Assembly (NCBI RefSeq): GCF_037203705.1
Contig: NZ_JBBCAT010000001.1
Span: forward strand, 1,337,418 to 1,401,417
Source: Prosthecomicrobium sp. N25
GTDB lineage: Bacteria; Pseudomonadota; Alphaproteobacteria; Rhizobiales; Ancalomicrobiaceae
Reading direction: 5' to 3'
DNA: 64,000 bases
Shown: positions 37,963 through 47,743 of the stretch, piece after piece
How the letters are laid out: each line of letters starts with the position of its first letter
Position numbering within the stretch: the first letter of the stretch is position 1
Translations under genes and position numbers: made by a program
Notes under the pieces: model-generated
Told to the model about the DNA's origin: nothing
The model's database searches: none
Seen by the model: the letters and a program-made list of their open reading frames with translations, nothing else

Positions 37963-39882
37963 TCAGGCCCGTAAGCCCGCAGCCACCGCCGCCTCGCTGC
38001 GGCCGAGCGCCTCGAACACCTTGCGGACGATCCCGGCCGCGTCGAGGCCGGCCGAGGCATAGAGCTTCTCCGGGCTGCCCTGGTCGATGAAGACGTCGGG
38101 CAGGCAGAGCGGCCGCACCTTCAGGCCCCGGTCGAGCAGCCCGTCCTCGGCGAGCGCGTGCAGGACATGACTCGCGAAGCCGCCGACGGAGCCCTCCTCG
38201 ACGGTCACCAGCACCTCGTGTTCCCGGGCGAGCCGGCGGATGAGGTCGCGGTCGAGGGGCTTCATAAAGCGCGCGTCCGCCACCGTGGCGGAGAGGCCGT
38301 AGCCGTCGAGCGTCTCGGCCGCCTCCAGCGCCGCGGCGAGCCGGGTGCCGAGCGACAGGATCGCGATGGTGGTGCCTTCGCGCAGCACGCGCCCGCGCCC
38401 GATTTCCAGCGGCGTGCCGCGGACCGGCATCTCCACGCCGACGCCCTCGCCGCGCGGATACCGGAACGCCGAGGGGGCGTCGTCGATCGTCACCGAGGTC
38501 GCGATCATGTGGCGGAGCTCGGCCTCGTCGGCCGGCGCCATGATGACGAAATGCGGCAGGCAGCCGAGATAGGCGAGGTCGAAGCTGCCCGCATGGGTCG
38601 GGCCGTCGGCGCCAACGAGGCCCGCGCGGTCGATCGGGAAGCGAACCGGAAGCCGCTGGATCGCCACGTCGTGGACGACCTGGTCGTAGCCGCGCTGCAG
38701 GAAGGTCGAGTAGAGCGCGCAATAGGGCCGGAAGCCCTCGGCGGCGAGCCCCGCCGCGAAGGTGACCGCGTGCTGCTCGGCGATGCCGACGTCGAACATC
38801 CGCGTCGGATAGGCCTCGCCGAAGAGGTCGAGTCCCGTGCCCGACGGCATCGCGGCCGTGACGCCGACAATCCGCTCGTCCCGGCTCGCCTCGTCCACCA
38901 GCGTGTCGGCGAAGACGCGCGTGTAGCTCGGCGCGTTCGCCTTCGGCTTCGCCTGCTTGCCGGTGATGACGTCGAACTTGTTGACGCCGTGGTACTTGTC
39001 GGCCGACTGCTCGGCCGGCCCGTAGCCCTTGCCCTTCTGGGTCACCACGTGGATCAGGATCGGGCCCTGCCCGGCGTCGCGGACGTTCTTCAGGACCGGC
39101 AGCAGGTGGTCGAGATTGTGCCCGTCGATCGGGCCGACATAGTAGAAGCCGAGTTCCTCGAAGAGCGTGCCGCCCATCGCGAAGCCGCGGGCGAACTCCT
39201 CGGCCCGCTTGGCGCCGACCTCGACGAAGCGCGGCAGGTGCCGGACGATGCCCTTGCCGATGTCGCGCAGCGTCATGAACGTGCGGCTGGAGACGAGGCG
39301 GGCCAGATAGGCGCTCATCGCCCCGGTCGGCGGCGCGATCGACATGTCGTTATCGTTGAGGATGACGATCAGCCGCGAGCCGAGCGCCCCGGCGTTGTTC
39401 ATCGCCTCGTAGGCCATGCCGGCCGACATCGAGCCGTCGCCGATCACCGCCACCACGTTATTGTCCGCGCCCTTCAGGTCGCGCCCGACCGCGAAGCCGA
39501 GCGCGGCCGAGATGGACGTGGAGGAGTGGGCCGCCCCGAAGGGATCGTAGGGGCTCTCCTCGCGCTTGGTGAAGCCCGAAAGCCCGCCCGCCTGCCGGAG
39601 CGTGCGAATGCGGTCGCGCCGGCCGGTCAGGATCTTGTGCGGATAGGCCTGGTGGCCGACGTCCCAGATCAGGATGTCGCGCGGCGTCTCGAACACGTGA
39701 TGCAGCGCGACCGTCAGCTCGACCACGCCGAGGCCGGCGCCGAGATGGCCGCCCGTCACCGAGACCGCGTCGATCGTCTCGGTGCGGAGCTCGTCCGCCA
39801 CCTGCCGGAGGCTCGTCTCCGGCAGCCGACGGAGATCCTCCGGGTTGCGGATCGTGTCGAGGAGCGGCGTTTTCGAGGTCAA
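37963..39882 (-). CDS. dxs: 1-deoxy-D-xylulose-5-phosphate synthase
   Basis: Condenses pyruvate and glyceraldehyde 3-phosphate, the first step of the MEP isoprenoid pathway. The 639-residue product has the usual length. Motifs: [20 protein letters not shown], the thiamine diphosphate motif [16 protein letters not shown], and the transketolase-type pyrimidine domain with [20 protein letters not shown]. The start is TTG (39882); this gives the family N-terminus [17 protein letters not shown], and no suitable ATG exists nearby. It precedes SCO and follows xseB with 145 bp between. Confidence 0.96.
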   Translation of the reverse strand: MTSKTPLLDTIRNPEDLRRLPETSLRQVADELRTETIDAVSVTGGHLGAGLGVVELTVALHHVFETPRDILIWDVGHQAYPHKILTGRRDRIRTLRQAGGLSGFTKREESPYDPFGAAHSSTSISAALGFAVGRDLKGADNNVVAVIGDGSMSAGMAYEAMNNAGALGSRLIVILNDNDMSIAPPTGAMSAYLARLVSSRTFMTLRDIGKGIVRHLPRFVEVGAKRAEEFARGFAMGGTLFEELGFYYVGPIDGHNLDHLLPVLKNVRDAGQGPILIHVVTQKGKGYGPAEQSADKYHGVNKFDVITGKQAKPKANAPSYTRVFADTLVDEASRDERIVGVTAAMPSGTGLDLFGEAYPTRMFDVGIAEQHAVTFAAGLAAEGFRPYCALYSTFLQRGYDQVVHDVAIQRLPVRFPIDRAGLVGADGPTHAGSFDLAYLGCLPHFVIMAPADEAELRHMIATSVTIDDAPSAFRYPRGEGVGVEMPVRGTPLEIGRGRVLREGTTIAILSLGTRLAAALEAAETLDGYGLSATVADARFMKPLDRDLIRRLAREHEVLVTVEEGSVGGFASHVLHALAEDGLLDRGLKVRPLCLPDVFIDQGSPEKLYASAGLDAAGIVRKVFEALGRSEAAVAAGLRA

Positions 39883-40027
39883 CTTGCGCGAGCCTGTCTG
39901 TCCGGCGGGAGCCGCCTGCGGTCTCCATATAGGTCGCCGGCGGCCAGTTTCGAACGGGAAGCCTTACAGGACCACCCCCGCCCGCGCAAATCTGCTTCGC
40001 CCGGGCGAGACCGTCGGCGGACGCGCC

Positions 40028-40288
40028 TCAGTCCACGTCCAGCGGCTCGGTCCCGGCCGGCTGGCCGTCCGCCCCGAGCCTGATCTTCTCCACCCGCGCC
40101 TCGGCCGCCGAGAGCAGCCGGCTGCAATGGGCCTTGAGGGCCTCCCCGCGCTCGTAGGCCGCGATCGACTCCTCGAGCGGCACGTCGCCGCGCTCGAGCT
40201 TGGTGACGATCTGCTCCAGTTCCGCGAGCGCCTTCTCGAAGGTGAGGCTCTTCACGTCGGCATGGGGGCTGGCGGGCTGGTCGGTCAC
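40028..40288 (-). CDS. xseB: exodeoxyribonuclease VII small subunit
   Basis: An 86-residue helical protein that joins XseA to form the single-strand nuclease. The family core is clear: [20 protein letters not shown], then [16 protein letters not shown] and [15 protein letters not shown]. It starts with GTG at 40288, with GGAGG seven bases upstream. xseB next to dxs is a common bacterial arrangement. Confidence 0.95.
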   Translation of the reverse strand: MTDQPASPHADVKSLTFEKALAELEQIVTKLERGDVPLEESIAAYERGEALKAHCSRLLSAAEARVEKIRLGADGQPAGTEPLDVD

Positions 40289-40407
40289 GGGCGGTCCTCC
40301 TTCGGGGCCGAGAGGGAAGCGCGGGCCGGCGGGGGTGTCAACCTTGGCGATCGTGCGTTGGCCACGACCTCTGCTACACTGGAAACCACGAGCTGGATGG
40401 AGCTATT

Positions 40408-41007
40408 ATGTCAGCATACGCGAAGCAGCTCGAGTTCCCGATGCTCATCGACGAGTTCGTCGAATGGATGAAGACCTGGACGGACACCGAGAAGTACGAG
40501 CTTCTCGACGGTGAACCTGTCGCCATGGCGGGCGGGACAGTCGACAATGAAATCGTGACCGCGAACATCGCCGGATTTCTGTACGCCCGCATGCGCGATC
40601 GTGGTTGCCGGCCTTACCGCGACCTCCTCCTGTGCAGCCCGGTCTCAGACCGCTTCGGCGTCTTCCCGGACGTCTACGTCCGCTGCGGGCCGCCCGGAGA
40701 CGGCCGCCGGACCTGGGTCGACGACGCGGTGGCCGTCTTCGAGGTGCTCTCGCCGTCGACCATCGCGATCGATCGCGGCTACAAGCAGGAGCAGTACCTG
40801 CGCATGCCGACCCTGCAGCATTATGTGCTGGTCCACCCCCGCGAGTTCCGGGTGGAGGTCTGGTCGCGCGACGCCGAGGGCGGCTGGAGCGAGTTCCCGG
40901 CGTCGGCGAACCGCCTCGACGAGACGGTCGCCCTGCCGGCCCTCGACCTCACGATCCCGATGACGGACATCTACGCCGACACCGAGCTCGTCCGCGCCGC
41001 CTCCTGA
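40408..41007 (+). CDS. Uma2 family (DUF820) putative endonuclease
   Basis: A 199-residue protein of the PD-(D/E)XK superfamily. The Uma2 pattern is evident: KYELLDGEPVAMAGGTVDNE, FPDVYVRCG (catalytic Asp), VAVFEVLSPSTIAIDRGYKQ (Glu and Lys region) and LRMPTLQHYVLV. The family is abundant in cyanobacteria and scattered in alphaproteobacteria; its biological role is not established. GGAG lies upstream of the ATG at 40408. It is inserted on the opposite strand between the histone deacetylase-like gene and xseB, which are normally adjacent in relatives, so it may be a later insertion. Confidence 0.88.
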   Translation: MSAYAKQLEFPMLIDEFVEWMKTWTDTEKYELLDGEPVAMAGGTVDNEIVTANIAGFLYARMRDRGCRPYRDLLLCSPVSDRFGVFPDVYVRCGPPGDGRRTWVDDAVAVFEVLSPSTIAIDRGYKQEQYLRMPTLQHYVLVHPREFRVEVWSRDAEGGWSEFPASANRLDETVALPALDLTIPMTDIYADTELVRAAS

Positions 41008-41028
41008 GCCCTGCGCCCGGCGGGGCGC

Positions 41029-41958
41029 TCAGGCCTTCATGAGCGTCATCACATGGGCGGCGACCGACTTGGCGAGACCCTCCAGGTCGTAGCCGCCCTC
41101 GAGCACCGACACGACCCGGCCGTTGGCGCTCCGGTCCGCGATGTCCATCAGCTTGGCGGTCACCCAGGCATAGTCCGCCTCGACCAGGTTGATCTGCCCG
41201 AGCGGGTCGCGGTGATGCGCGTCGAAGCCGGCCGAGATGATGACGAGGTCCGGCCGGAAATCCTCGATGCGCGGCAGGATGGCGACCTCCATGGCTTCGC
41301 GGAACTCCGCCCCGCCGTCGCCGGCCCGCAGCGGCGCGTTGACGATGGTGTTGCCGGCCCCGGTCTCGTTGACGGCGCCCGTGCCGGGATAGAGCGGCAT
41401 CTGGTGCGTCGACGTGTACATCACCGAGGTGTCGGACCAGAAGATGTCCTGCGTGCCGTTCCCGTGGTGGACGTCGAAGTCCATGATGGCGACGCGCTCG
41501 ACGCCGTGCTGCTTCTTCGCCCAGCGCGCCGCGACGGCCACGTTGTTGAAGAGGCAGAAGCCCATCGCCCGGTCCTTCTCGGCATGGTGCCCGGGCGGCC
41601 GGATCGCGCAGAAGGCGTTCTTGACCTTGCCGGCCATCACCTCGTCGACAGCCTGGCAGACCCCGCCGACCCCGCGCATGGCCGCCTTCCAGGACCCGGG
41701 CGAGATCACCGTGTCGGCGTCGATGCGGGTCAGCCCCGTCTCCGGCACGGCGTCCTTGATCTCCTGCACGAAGGCCTCCGGATGGGCCAGCGCGGCCTGC
41801 TCGATCGTGCCGACCGGCGCCTGCTCGCGCTCCAGGGCCTGGAAGCGCTCGTGCTCGAGGATCCGGTCGATCGCCCGGATCCGGTCGGGGCGCTCCGGAT
41901 GCCCGATCGGCGTGACGTGCTCCAGGAAGCTCGGGTGATGGATCAGCAGCGTCGACAT
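41029..41958 (-). CDS. histone deacetylase family protein (acetoin utilisation / amidohydrolase-like)
   Basis: A 309-residue zinc-dependent deacetylase fold. Active-site segments: RPPGHHAEKDRAMGFCLFNN (tandem His), MDFDVHHGNGTQDIF (Asp/His zinc ligands) and SAGFDAHHRDPLG. Bacterial members deacylate polyamines or proteins, or are of unknown substrate. The start at MSTLLIHHPSFLEHV has GGAGG nine bases upstream; the open frame continues 52 codons up without support. It is the usual upstream neighbour of xseB/dxs in this group. Confidence 0.9.
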   Translation of the reverse strand: MSTLLIHHPSFLEHVTPIGHPERPDRIRAIDRILEHERFQALEREQAPVGTIEQAALAHPEAFVQEIKDAVPETGLTRIDADTVISPGSWKAAMRGVGGVCQAVDEVMAGKVKNAFCAIRPPGHHAEKDRAMGFCLFNNVAVAARWAKKQHGVERVAIMDFDVHHGNGTQDIFWSDTSVMYTSTHQMPLYPGTGAVNETGAGNTIVNAPLRAGDGGAEFREAMEVAILPRIEDFRPDLVIISAGFDAHHRDPLGQINLVEADYAWVTAKLMDIADRSANGRVVSVLEGGYDLEGLAKSVAAHVMTLMKA

Positions 41959-42196
41959 GCGGCACGTCCTCCCATGGGCGACCGGCGCCCGGCGGAGGCC
42001 GCCGGCGCGGCTCTCCGCAGTGTTCTGATCCGCCCGCGGCCGGGCGGGACGGCGTTGCCGGCCATAGGACGGCTCCGACCGCACCCCTGTCAATCCCGAC
42101 GTGGCATTACGCATGCCAACGCGGCGGTTATCGGAATTGTGAACCGATGGCCCGCGACCGCCGTGACGGAAATCAAAATGCGACTCAGCCCTTTGG

Positions 42197-43189
42197 CTAG
42201 GTCGCCGGCCGCGGCGCCGCCGCCCGCGCCAGCCGGTCCCGAATGGCCTCGCCCAGGCCCTCCGCCGGGATCGGGACGACCGCGATCCCGGCCGCTCCCG
42301 CGGCGTCGAGCTCGCGCAGGTGCCGGAACAGGTTGGCGGCCGCCTCCGCGAGGTCGCCCGACGGGCTGAGATTGCGCATCGCCACGGGCTCGCCCGGAGG
42401 CGGCGCCGGCCCGAACGCGAGGAGCGCCTCCCCGGGCTCGACCCCGGTCGCGTCGAGCCGCACCCTTGCGTGCGGGGCGTAGTGGGACGCCAGCAGCCCC
42501 GGCGCCAAGGGACGCTCCGGATCCGCTCCGGCGCTCCCCGACAAGAGCGGCATCCCGGCGACCCGCTCCAGGTCGGCCCGCGCCACGCCCCCGGGCCGGA
42601 GCAGCTGCAGGTCGTCCCCCAGGCAGGCCACGATGGCGGATTCCACCCCGACCGGCGTCGGCCCGTCGTCGAGCACCACGTCGACCCGCTCGCCGAGCTC
42701 GGCCACCACGTCCTCCGCCGAGGTCGGGCTGATGCGTCCGGATCGGTTGGCGCTCGGAGCCGCGACCGGCCGGCCGAAGCGGGCGAGGAGCGCCCGCGCG
42801 ACCTGGTTCCCCGGCACCCGCAACCCCACCGTATCGAGCCCCGCGGTCGCCAGGTCCGCGATCGGCGAGCCCGGGCGCCGCGGCACCACCAGCGTCAGAG
42901 GCCCGGGCCAGAAGGCCTCCGCCAGCCGACGCGCCGCAGGGCCGAAGACGCCGTGCCGTTCGGCGGCCTCCAGGCTCTCCACATGCGAGATCAGCGGATT
43001 GAAGCTCGGCCGCCCCTTGGCGTCGTAAATCCGCGCCACCGCCCGCCCGCTGGTCGCGTCGGCGGCGAGGCCGTAGACCGTCTCGGTCGGCAGCCCGACG
43101 AGCCCGCCGGCGGCCAGCGCCGCCACGGCGGCTTCGATCCCCGCCTCCCGCTCGGCCGGCTCCCTCATCCGAAAGACGCGTGTCGCCAT
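42197..43189 (-). CDS. L-threonylcarbamoyladenylate synthase, Sua5 type
   Basis: Makes threonylcarbamoyl-AMP from threonine, bicarbonate and ATP for the t6A37 modification of ANN-decoding tRNAs. 330 residues: an N-terminal YrdC domain (GLPTETVYGLAADA, KGRPSFNPLISHV, PSANRSGRISPTSAEDV) and a C-terminal Sua5 domain joined by a linker (APGLLASHYAPHARV). This is the longer Sua5 form rather than TsaC. The start at MATRVFRMREP is preferred over an upstream extension. It is divergent from the acyl-CoA dehydrogenase gene, 119 bp apart. Confidence 0.92.
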   Translation of the reverse strand: MATRVFRMREPAEREAGIEAAVAALAAGGLVGLPTETVYGLAADATSGRAVARIYDAKGRPSFNPLISHVESLEAAERHGVFGPAARRLAEAFWPGPLTLVVPRRPGSPIADLATAGLDTVGLRVPGNQVARALLARFGRPVAAPSANRSGRISPTSAEDVVAELGERVDVVLDDGPTPVGVESAIVACLGDDLQLLRPGGVARADLERVAGMPLLSGSAGADPERPLAPGLLASHYAPHARVRLDATGVEPGEALLAFGPAPPPGEPVAMRNLSPSGDLAEAAANLFRHLRELDAAGAAGIAVVPIPAEGLGEAIRDRLARAAAPRPAT

Positions 43190-43308
43190 GCCGTCTCGGA
43201 CCCTTCGGGCCATTGACCTGCCGGGGCCGACGCCTATCGTGCGGCCCGGGTCGGGGCGAGGCCTAGGGTTCCGGCCGCCCCGCGTCAAGCCGCAGCCCCG
43301 AGGAAGCC

Positions 43309-45078
43309 ATGCCCTATCGCGCGCCGGTCGCCGACATCGCCTTCACGCTCCGCCATGTCGCGGGTCTCGGAACCGCCATCGGGGCGGGCCTCTTCGGCGA
43401 CCTGACCCCCGATCTCGTCCAGCAGATCCTGGAGGAGGCGGGCCGCTTCGCCACGGAACGCGTCGCGCCGCTCTTGGCGGTCGGTGATCGCGAGGGAGCG
43501 AAGCTGGCGGATGGCGCCGTGACCATGCCGCCGGGCTGGCGCGACACCTACCGGGCCTGGTGCGAGGCGGGCTGGAACGGCTTGACCGGCCCGGCCGAAT
43601 ACGGCGGGCAGGCGCTGCCGACGATGCTCTCGGTCGCCACCCAGGAGATGTGGAACGGCGGGTCCATGGCCTTCGGCATCGGGCCGACCCTGACCATCGG
43701 CGCCATCGAGGCGATCTCGACCCATGGCTCGGACGACCTCAAGGCCCGCTACCTTGAAAAGCTCGTCACCGGCGAGTGGACCGGCACCATGAACCTGACC
43801 GAGCCCCAGGCCGGCTCGGACCTGAACGCCCTCAAGGCCCGGGCGGAGCGCCGGCCGGACGGCACCTACCGCATCTTCGGCCAGAAGATCTTCATCACCT
43901 ACGGCGACCACGATCTGACCGACAACATCGTCCACCTCGTCCTCGCCCGCCTTCCAGACGCCCCGCCCGGCACCCGCGGCATCTCGCTCTTCCTGGTGCC
44001 GAAGATCCTCGTGAACGAAGACGGTACGCTCGGCGCCCGCAACGACGTCCGCTGCGCCGGCGTCGAACACAAGCTCGGCATCCACGCCTCGCCGACCTGC
44101 ACCATGGTGTACGGCGACGAGGGCGGGGCCGTCGGCTACCTGGTCGGCGAGGAGAACCGCGGGCTGGCCTGCATGTTCACGATGATGAACAACGCCCGCC
44201 TGATGGTCGGCATCCAGGGTGTCGCGGTGGCCGAGGCCGCCTTCCAGCACGCGCTCGCCTACGCGCAGGAGCGCCGGCAGGGCAGGGCGCCGGGCTGGCG
44301 CGGCGAGGGCATGAGCCCGATCGCGGCCCACCCCGACGTCGCCCGCATGCTCCTGACCCAGAAGGCCCTGACCGCCGCGGCCCGCTCGATCTGCTACGCC
44401 TGTGCGGCCGCCATCGACATGGCGCATGTGACAGAGGGGGACGACGGCCGGCGCTGGCAGGAGCGCGCGGGCCTGATCACCCCGCTCGCCAAGGCCTTCT
44501 CCACCGACGTGGGCGTCGAGGTCGCCTCGCTGGGCATCCAGGTGCACGGCGGCATGGGCTACGTCGAGGAGACCGGCGCCGCCCGCTTCCTCCGCGACGC
44601 CCGCATCGCCCCGATCTACGAAGGCACGAACGGCATCCAGGCGATCGACCTCGTCGCCCGCAAGCTGCCGCTCTCCGGCGGCCGGGCCCTCGCCGACTAC
44701 CTGGCCGAGCTGAGGGCGGACGCGGTCCGGGCCCGGGACGCGAACCGTCCCGACTTCGGCCGCATGGGCGAGGCCGTGCTGGCCGCCCTCGGCGACGTCG
44801 ACGCCGCCACGGCCTGGATCGAGGCCAAGCGGGAGGCCGATCCCCAGGCCGTCCTGGCTGCCGCGGCGTCCTATCTCCGCCTTCTCAGCCTCGCCGCCGG
44901 CGGGGCCTACCTGGCGCGCGGCGCGGTCGCGGCCGCGGGCGAGGCGGACGGCGACGGCCGGGTCGCACTGGCGCGCTTCTACGCGGAGCACCTCCTCGGC
45001 GAGACCTCGTCCCTGCGGGCGCGCGTCGTGAACGGCTCGGAGGTCGTCGGCGCGGCGTCCGCAGCGCTCGCCTCCTGA
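43309..45078 (+). CDS. acyl-CoA dehydrogenase, DmdC-like long form
   Basis: A 589-residue FAD-dependent acyl-CoA dehydrogenase with the extra C-terminal helical domain seen in the 3-methylmercaptopropionyl-CoA dehydrogenase (DmdC) group. Motifs: GTMNLTEPQAGSDLNALKAR for FAD/substrate binding, VGIQGVAVAEAAFQHAL, QVHGGMGYVEETGAARFLRD and the catalytic Glu in IYEGTNGIQAIDLVARKL. Such enzymes handle medium/long-chain or methylthio acyl-CoAs; DMSP breakdown should not be assumed without the partner genes. GAGGAAG just before the ATG supports the start. Confidence 0.92.
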   Translation: MPYRAPVADIAFTLRHVAGLGTAIGAGLFGDLTPDLVQQILEEAGRFATERVAPLLAVGDREGAKLADGAVTMPPGWRDTYRAWCEAGWNGLTGPAEYGGQALPTMLSVATQEMWNGGSMAFGIGPTLTIGAIEAISTHGSDDLKARYLEKLVTGEWTGTMNLTEPQAGSDLNALKARAERRPDGTYRIFGQKIFITYGDHDLTDNIVHLVLARLPDAPPGTRGISLFLVPKILVNEDGTLGARNDVRCAGVEHKLGIHASPTCTMVYGDEGGAVGYLVGEENRGLACMFTMMNNARLMVGIQGVAVAEAAFQHALAYAQERRQGRAPGWRGEGMSPIAAHPDVARMLLTQKALTAAARSICYACAAAIDMAHVTEGDDGRRWQERAGLITPLAKAFSTDVGVEVASLGIQVHGGMGYVEETGAARFLRDARIAPIYEGTNGIQAIDLVARKLPLSGGRALADYLAELRADAVRARDANRPDFGRMGEAVLAALGDVDAATAWIEAKREADPQAVLAAAASYLRLLSLAAGGAYLARGAVAAAGEADGDGRVALARFYAEHLLGETSSLRARVVNGSEVVGAASAALAS

Positions 45079-45280
45079 GGCCGCGCGCGGTCCCTTGACC
45101 CGGAATTTACGCTAGGTCCGCATCATGGCCGGGCGTCGCCGGAGATCGTCCTCCCGCGGACGTGCCGACGGTTCTGCCTCGTTCCCGGGTGCGCCCGCGC
45201 CCGGCCCGGTTTCGGCGCCAATTCCGCCCGCATCGGCCGCTATCCCGGCCCGCGTCGAACGATCGGATCGCACCCTGCCG

Positions 45281-46186
45281 ATGATCTCCCGCCGTCGCTT
45301 CCTCCAGGGCCTCGCCACCTCGACGACCGCCTTCCTGTCCCTCGGCGGCTATGCGGTCGGCTGGGAGCCGCGCCATCGACTCGAGGTCACCCGATACGAC
45401 CTGCGCCTGCCGCGCTGGCCGGCCGACGCCCCGCCTCTGACCGTCGCCCTGATCGCCGACCTGCACGCCGTCGACCCCTGGATGCCGGTGTCCCGCATCG
45501 CCGAGATCGTCCGCGTCACCAACGAGCTGAAGCCCGACCTCATCCTGCTCCTCGGCGACTATGTCGGCACCATGCGCTTCGCCAACCGGGTCCTGGAGCC
45601 GCGCGAGTGGGCGGCACCGCTCGCCGCCCTCCGGGCCCCGCTCGGCGCCTACGCGATCCTGGGCAACCACGACTGGTGGTGGCTCGGCAATCCCGAGCCC
45701 GTCCGCCGCGCCCTCGAGCACGTGGGCATCCCGGTGCTGGTCAACCGGGCCCTGCGCCTCCGCAAGGGGCCGCACGACCTGTGGGTCTCCGGCACCGACA
45801 GCATGATCGCGGAGGTCGGCGCGGGCGGTTTCCTGTCGCGGGCTGATCTGGACAAGGCCCTCTCCGGCATCGACGGCGGCGCCCCCGTCATCCACATGGC
45901 GCACGAGCCGGATCTCTTCGTCGGCATACCGGACCGCGTCGCCCTGACGGTGTCGGGCCACACCCACGGCGGCCAGGTGCGGATGCCGGTCGTCGGCCCC
46001 CTCGTGGTCCCCTCGTCCTACGGCCGGCGCTTCGCCTACGGGCACGTGCGGGAAGGCGGGCGCCACCTCCTGGTCTCCGGCGGCCTCGGCTGCTCGACCC
46101 TTCCGATCCGCTTCCTCGCCCCGCCCGAGGTGGTGCTGGCGCGGCTTTCGTCGGACATAACGCCGCAGACACCGGTCGTTGGTTAA
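45281..46186 (+). CDS. Tat-exported metallophosphoesterase
   Basis: A 301-residue calcineurin-like phosphoesterase. It has a twin-arginine signal at the N-terminus (MISRRRFLQGLATSTTAFLS) and the dinuclear-metal motifs IADLHAVD, LLGDYVG, LGNHDWWWLG and SGHTHGGQV. YaeI/YkuE-like periplasmic enzymes act on phosphodiesters such as UDP-sugars or lipid headgroups. The open frame begins 52 codons upstream, but the Tat signal at the very N-terminus argues for ATG 45281, although its ribosome binding site is weak. The 234 bp after it (46187-46420) has AT-rich patches but no gene seen. Confidence 0.88.
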   Translation: MISRRRFLQGLATSTTAFLSLGGYAVGWEPRHRLEVTRYDLRLPRWPADAPPLTVALIADLHAVDPWMPVSRIAEIVRVTNELKPDLILLLGDYVGTMRFANRVLEPREWAAPLAALRAPLGAYAILGNHDWWWLGNPEPVRRALEHVGIPVLVNRALRLRKGPHDLWVSGTDSMIAEVGAGGFLSRADLDKALSGIDGGAPVIHMAHEPDLFVGIPDRVALTVSGHTHGGQVRMPVVGPLVVPSSYGRRFAYGHVREGGRHLLVSGGLGCSTLPIRFLAPPEVVLARLSSDITPQTPVVG

Positions 46187-46420
46187 CCGGTTGCTAAGAT
46201 TGTAGGCTTAGCGCTCTTTTCATGGGCAAATTTTTCATGAACATTCCTGCATGCGGCCGACGAAAAAACACGAGAAGGCCCCATTCGGAGACGAACTCTA
46301 GGGAACCTGAGGTCAGCTGGCTGTCAGGTTGAGCCCGCCCGAGGAACGAGTTCGGGACCGGATGCGTAGGGAGAGAGGGTCCGCGGCTCGTGGCGGACCC
46401 GCGACAGACCGAGGATCATC

Positions 46421-46597
46421 ATGTCTGGCAAGGAAGCACAGAGTCAGGATCGCCAATTCACCCAGGAGGTGCCGTCCCGACGGGAGACCGTCGTGCTCGA
46501 CAAGCAGTACAAGTCGATCGGCATTTCCGCCGTGAGCGCGGCCGCGGCCTTCAAGGCGCGCAAGCCGAAGCGCCCGGCCTCCGACCAGATGTCCTGA
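46421..46597 (+). CDS. 58-residue basic protein of unknown function
   Basis: A short gene read directly from the sequence: ATG at 46421, TGA at 46595. The product is hydrophilic with a Lys/Arg-rich end (FTQEVPSRRETVVLDKQYKS in the middle, AAFKARKPKRPASDQ at the end). GAGG seven bases before the ATG and codon use like the neighbours favour a real gene. From memory, related short proteins with the ETVVLDKQYK-type core occur in Rhizobiales. It lies 156 bp upstream of corA. Function unknown. Confidence 0.65.
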   Translation: MSGKEAQSQDRQFTQEVPSRRETVVLDKQYKSIGISAVSAAAAFKARKPKRPASDQMS

Positions 46598-46753
46598 CGA
46601 CGCCCCGGCCGCGCCCCGGCGGGCTTCCCGCCCGCGGGGCCGCGCCGTCCGCGAGGCCGCGTCCGGAGGTCCGCCCCGCGGCGCCTTCGCGCATCGTCGT
46701 CCTGCGCGTTTCCGGCTCGACAGCCGCGCCCCCGGCCGGCTACTGACGGGCGC

Positions 46754-47731
46754 ATGCTGACGCTCTACACCGGCCGCGACACCTGCCTCGTCCACACCGA
46801 ACCCGTCGCCGGGAGCGCATGCGACGGCGTGGTCTGGTTCGACCTCGTCTCCCCGACCGCCGAGGAGGACCGCTTCGTCGAGCGGCAGATGGGCGTCTCG
46901 ATCCCGACCCGCGACGAGGCCCTGGAGATCGAGACCTCGAGCCGCCTCTACGAGGAGGGCGGCGCCCTCTACATGACCGCCGTCACGCTCTGCCAGGCGG
47001 ACAGCGAGCGTCCGGGCACCACGACCGTCACCTTCATCCTCGCGGCCAACCGCCTCGCCACCGTCCGCTACGAGGACACCCGGCCCTTCTCCCATTTCGA
47101 AGGCCGCGCCCTCAAGCCCGGCTCGGGCGTCCTCGACGGCACCGACGTGCTGCTCGGCCTCACCGATTCGGTCGTCGACCGGGTCGCCGACGTCCTGGAG
47201 CGGGTCGGCGCCGAGGTCGACCAGATCTCCTCCCAGATCTTCGCCCACGACATCGGCTCGCGCGACGCCCGCTCGCGCGACTATGGCCGGCTCATCCGCG
47301 CCATCGCCCGCCAGGGCCATACGATCGGCAAGACGCAGGAGAGCCTGGTCTCCTTCAGCCGCCTCCTCGGCTTCTTCGCCGAGCAGGGTCCGCAGAGCGG
47401 CCTTACCGTCGAGGAGAAGGGCCACATCACGACGCTCCAGCAGGACATCAAGTCGATCAGCGACTACGCCACCGCCCTCGACAACAAGGTGGTGTTCCTG
47501 CTCGACGCCACGCTCGGCCTCGTCGGCCTGGAGCAGAACACCATCGTCAAGATCTTCTCGGTGCTCGCCGTCGTGTTCATGCCGCCGACCCTCATCGCCT
47601 CGATCTATGGCATGAACTTCCGCCTCATGCCCGAACTCGACTGGACCTTCGGCTACCCGATGGCCCTCGGCATGATGCTCGCCTCGGTGCTCGTCACCTA
47701 CACGGTCTTCAAGTGGCGCGGCTGGCTCTGA
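46754..47731 (+). CDS. corA: CorA family magnesium/cobalt transporter
   Basis: A 325-residue membrane channel. The N-terminal ~250 residues form the cytoplasmic funnel (AVTLCQADSERPGTTTVTFI and long helices). The C-terminus has two membrane helices joined by the signature loop YGMNF (residues ~290), which is the ion-selectivity motif. It pumps or conducts Mg2+ into the cell as a pentamer. The short YGMNFRLMPELDW loop is standard. It converges on pdxH with 12 bp between stops. Confidence 0.94.
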   Translation: MLTLYTGRDTCLVHTEPVAGSACDGVVWFDLVSPTAEEDRFVERQMGVSIPTRDEALEIETSSRLYEEGGALYMTAVTLCQADSERPGTTTVTFILAANRLATVRYEDTRPFSHFEGRALKPGSGVLDGTDVLLGLTDSVVDRVADVLERVGAEVDQISSQIFAHDIGSRDARSRDYGRLIRAIARQGHTIGKTQESLVSFSRLLGFFAEQGPQSGLTVEEKGHITTLQQDIKSISDYATALDNKVVFLLDATLGLVGLEQNTIVKIFSVLAVVFMPPTLIASIYGMNFRLMPELDWTFGYPMALGMMLASVLVTYTVFKWRGWL

Positions 47732-47743
47732 GCCGGTCCCGCC

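Noticed and set aside
43285-44991. A 568-codon minus-strand frame across the acyl-CoA dehydrogenase gene
   Set aside because: Antisense shadow; the plus-strand frame has clear catalytic motifs.
45125-45280. Upstream start for the metallophosphoesterase giving 52 extra residues
   Set aside because: It would bury the twin-arginine signal behind a disordered Ser/Pro/Arg stretch.
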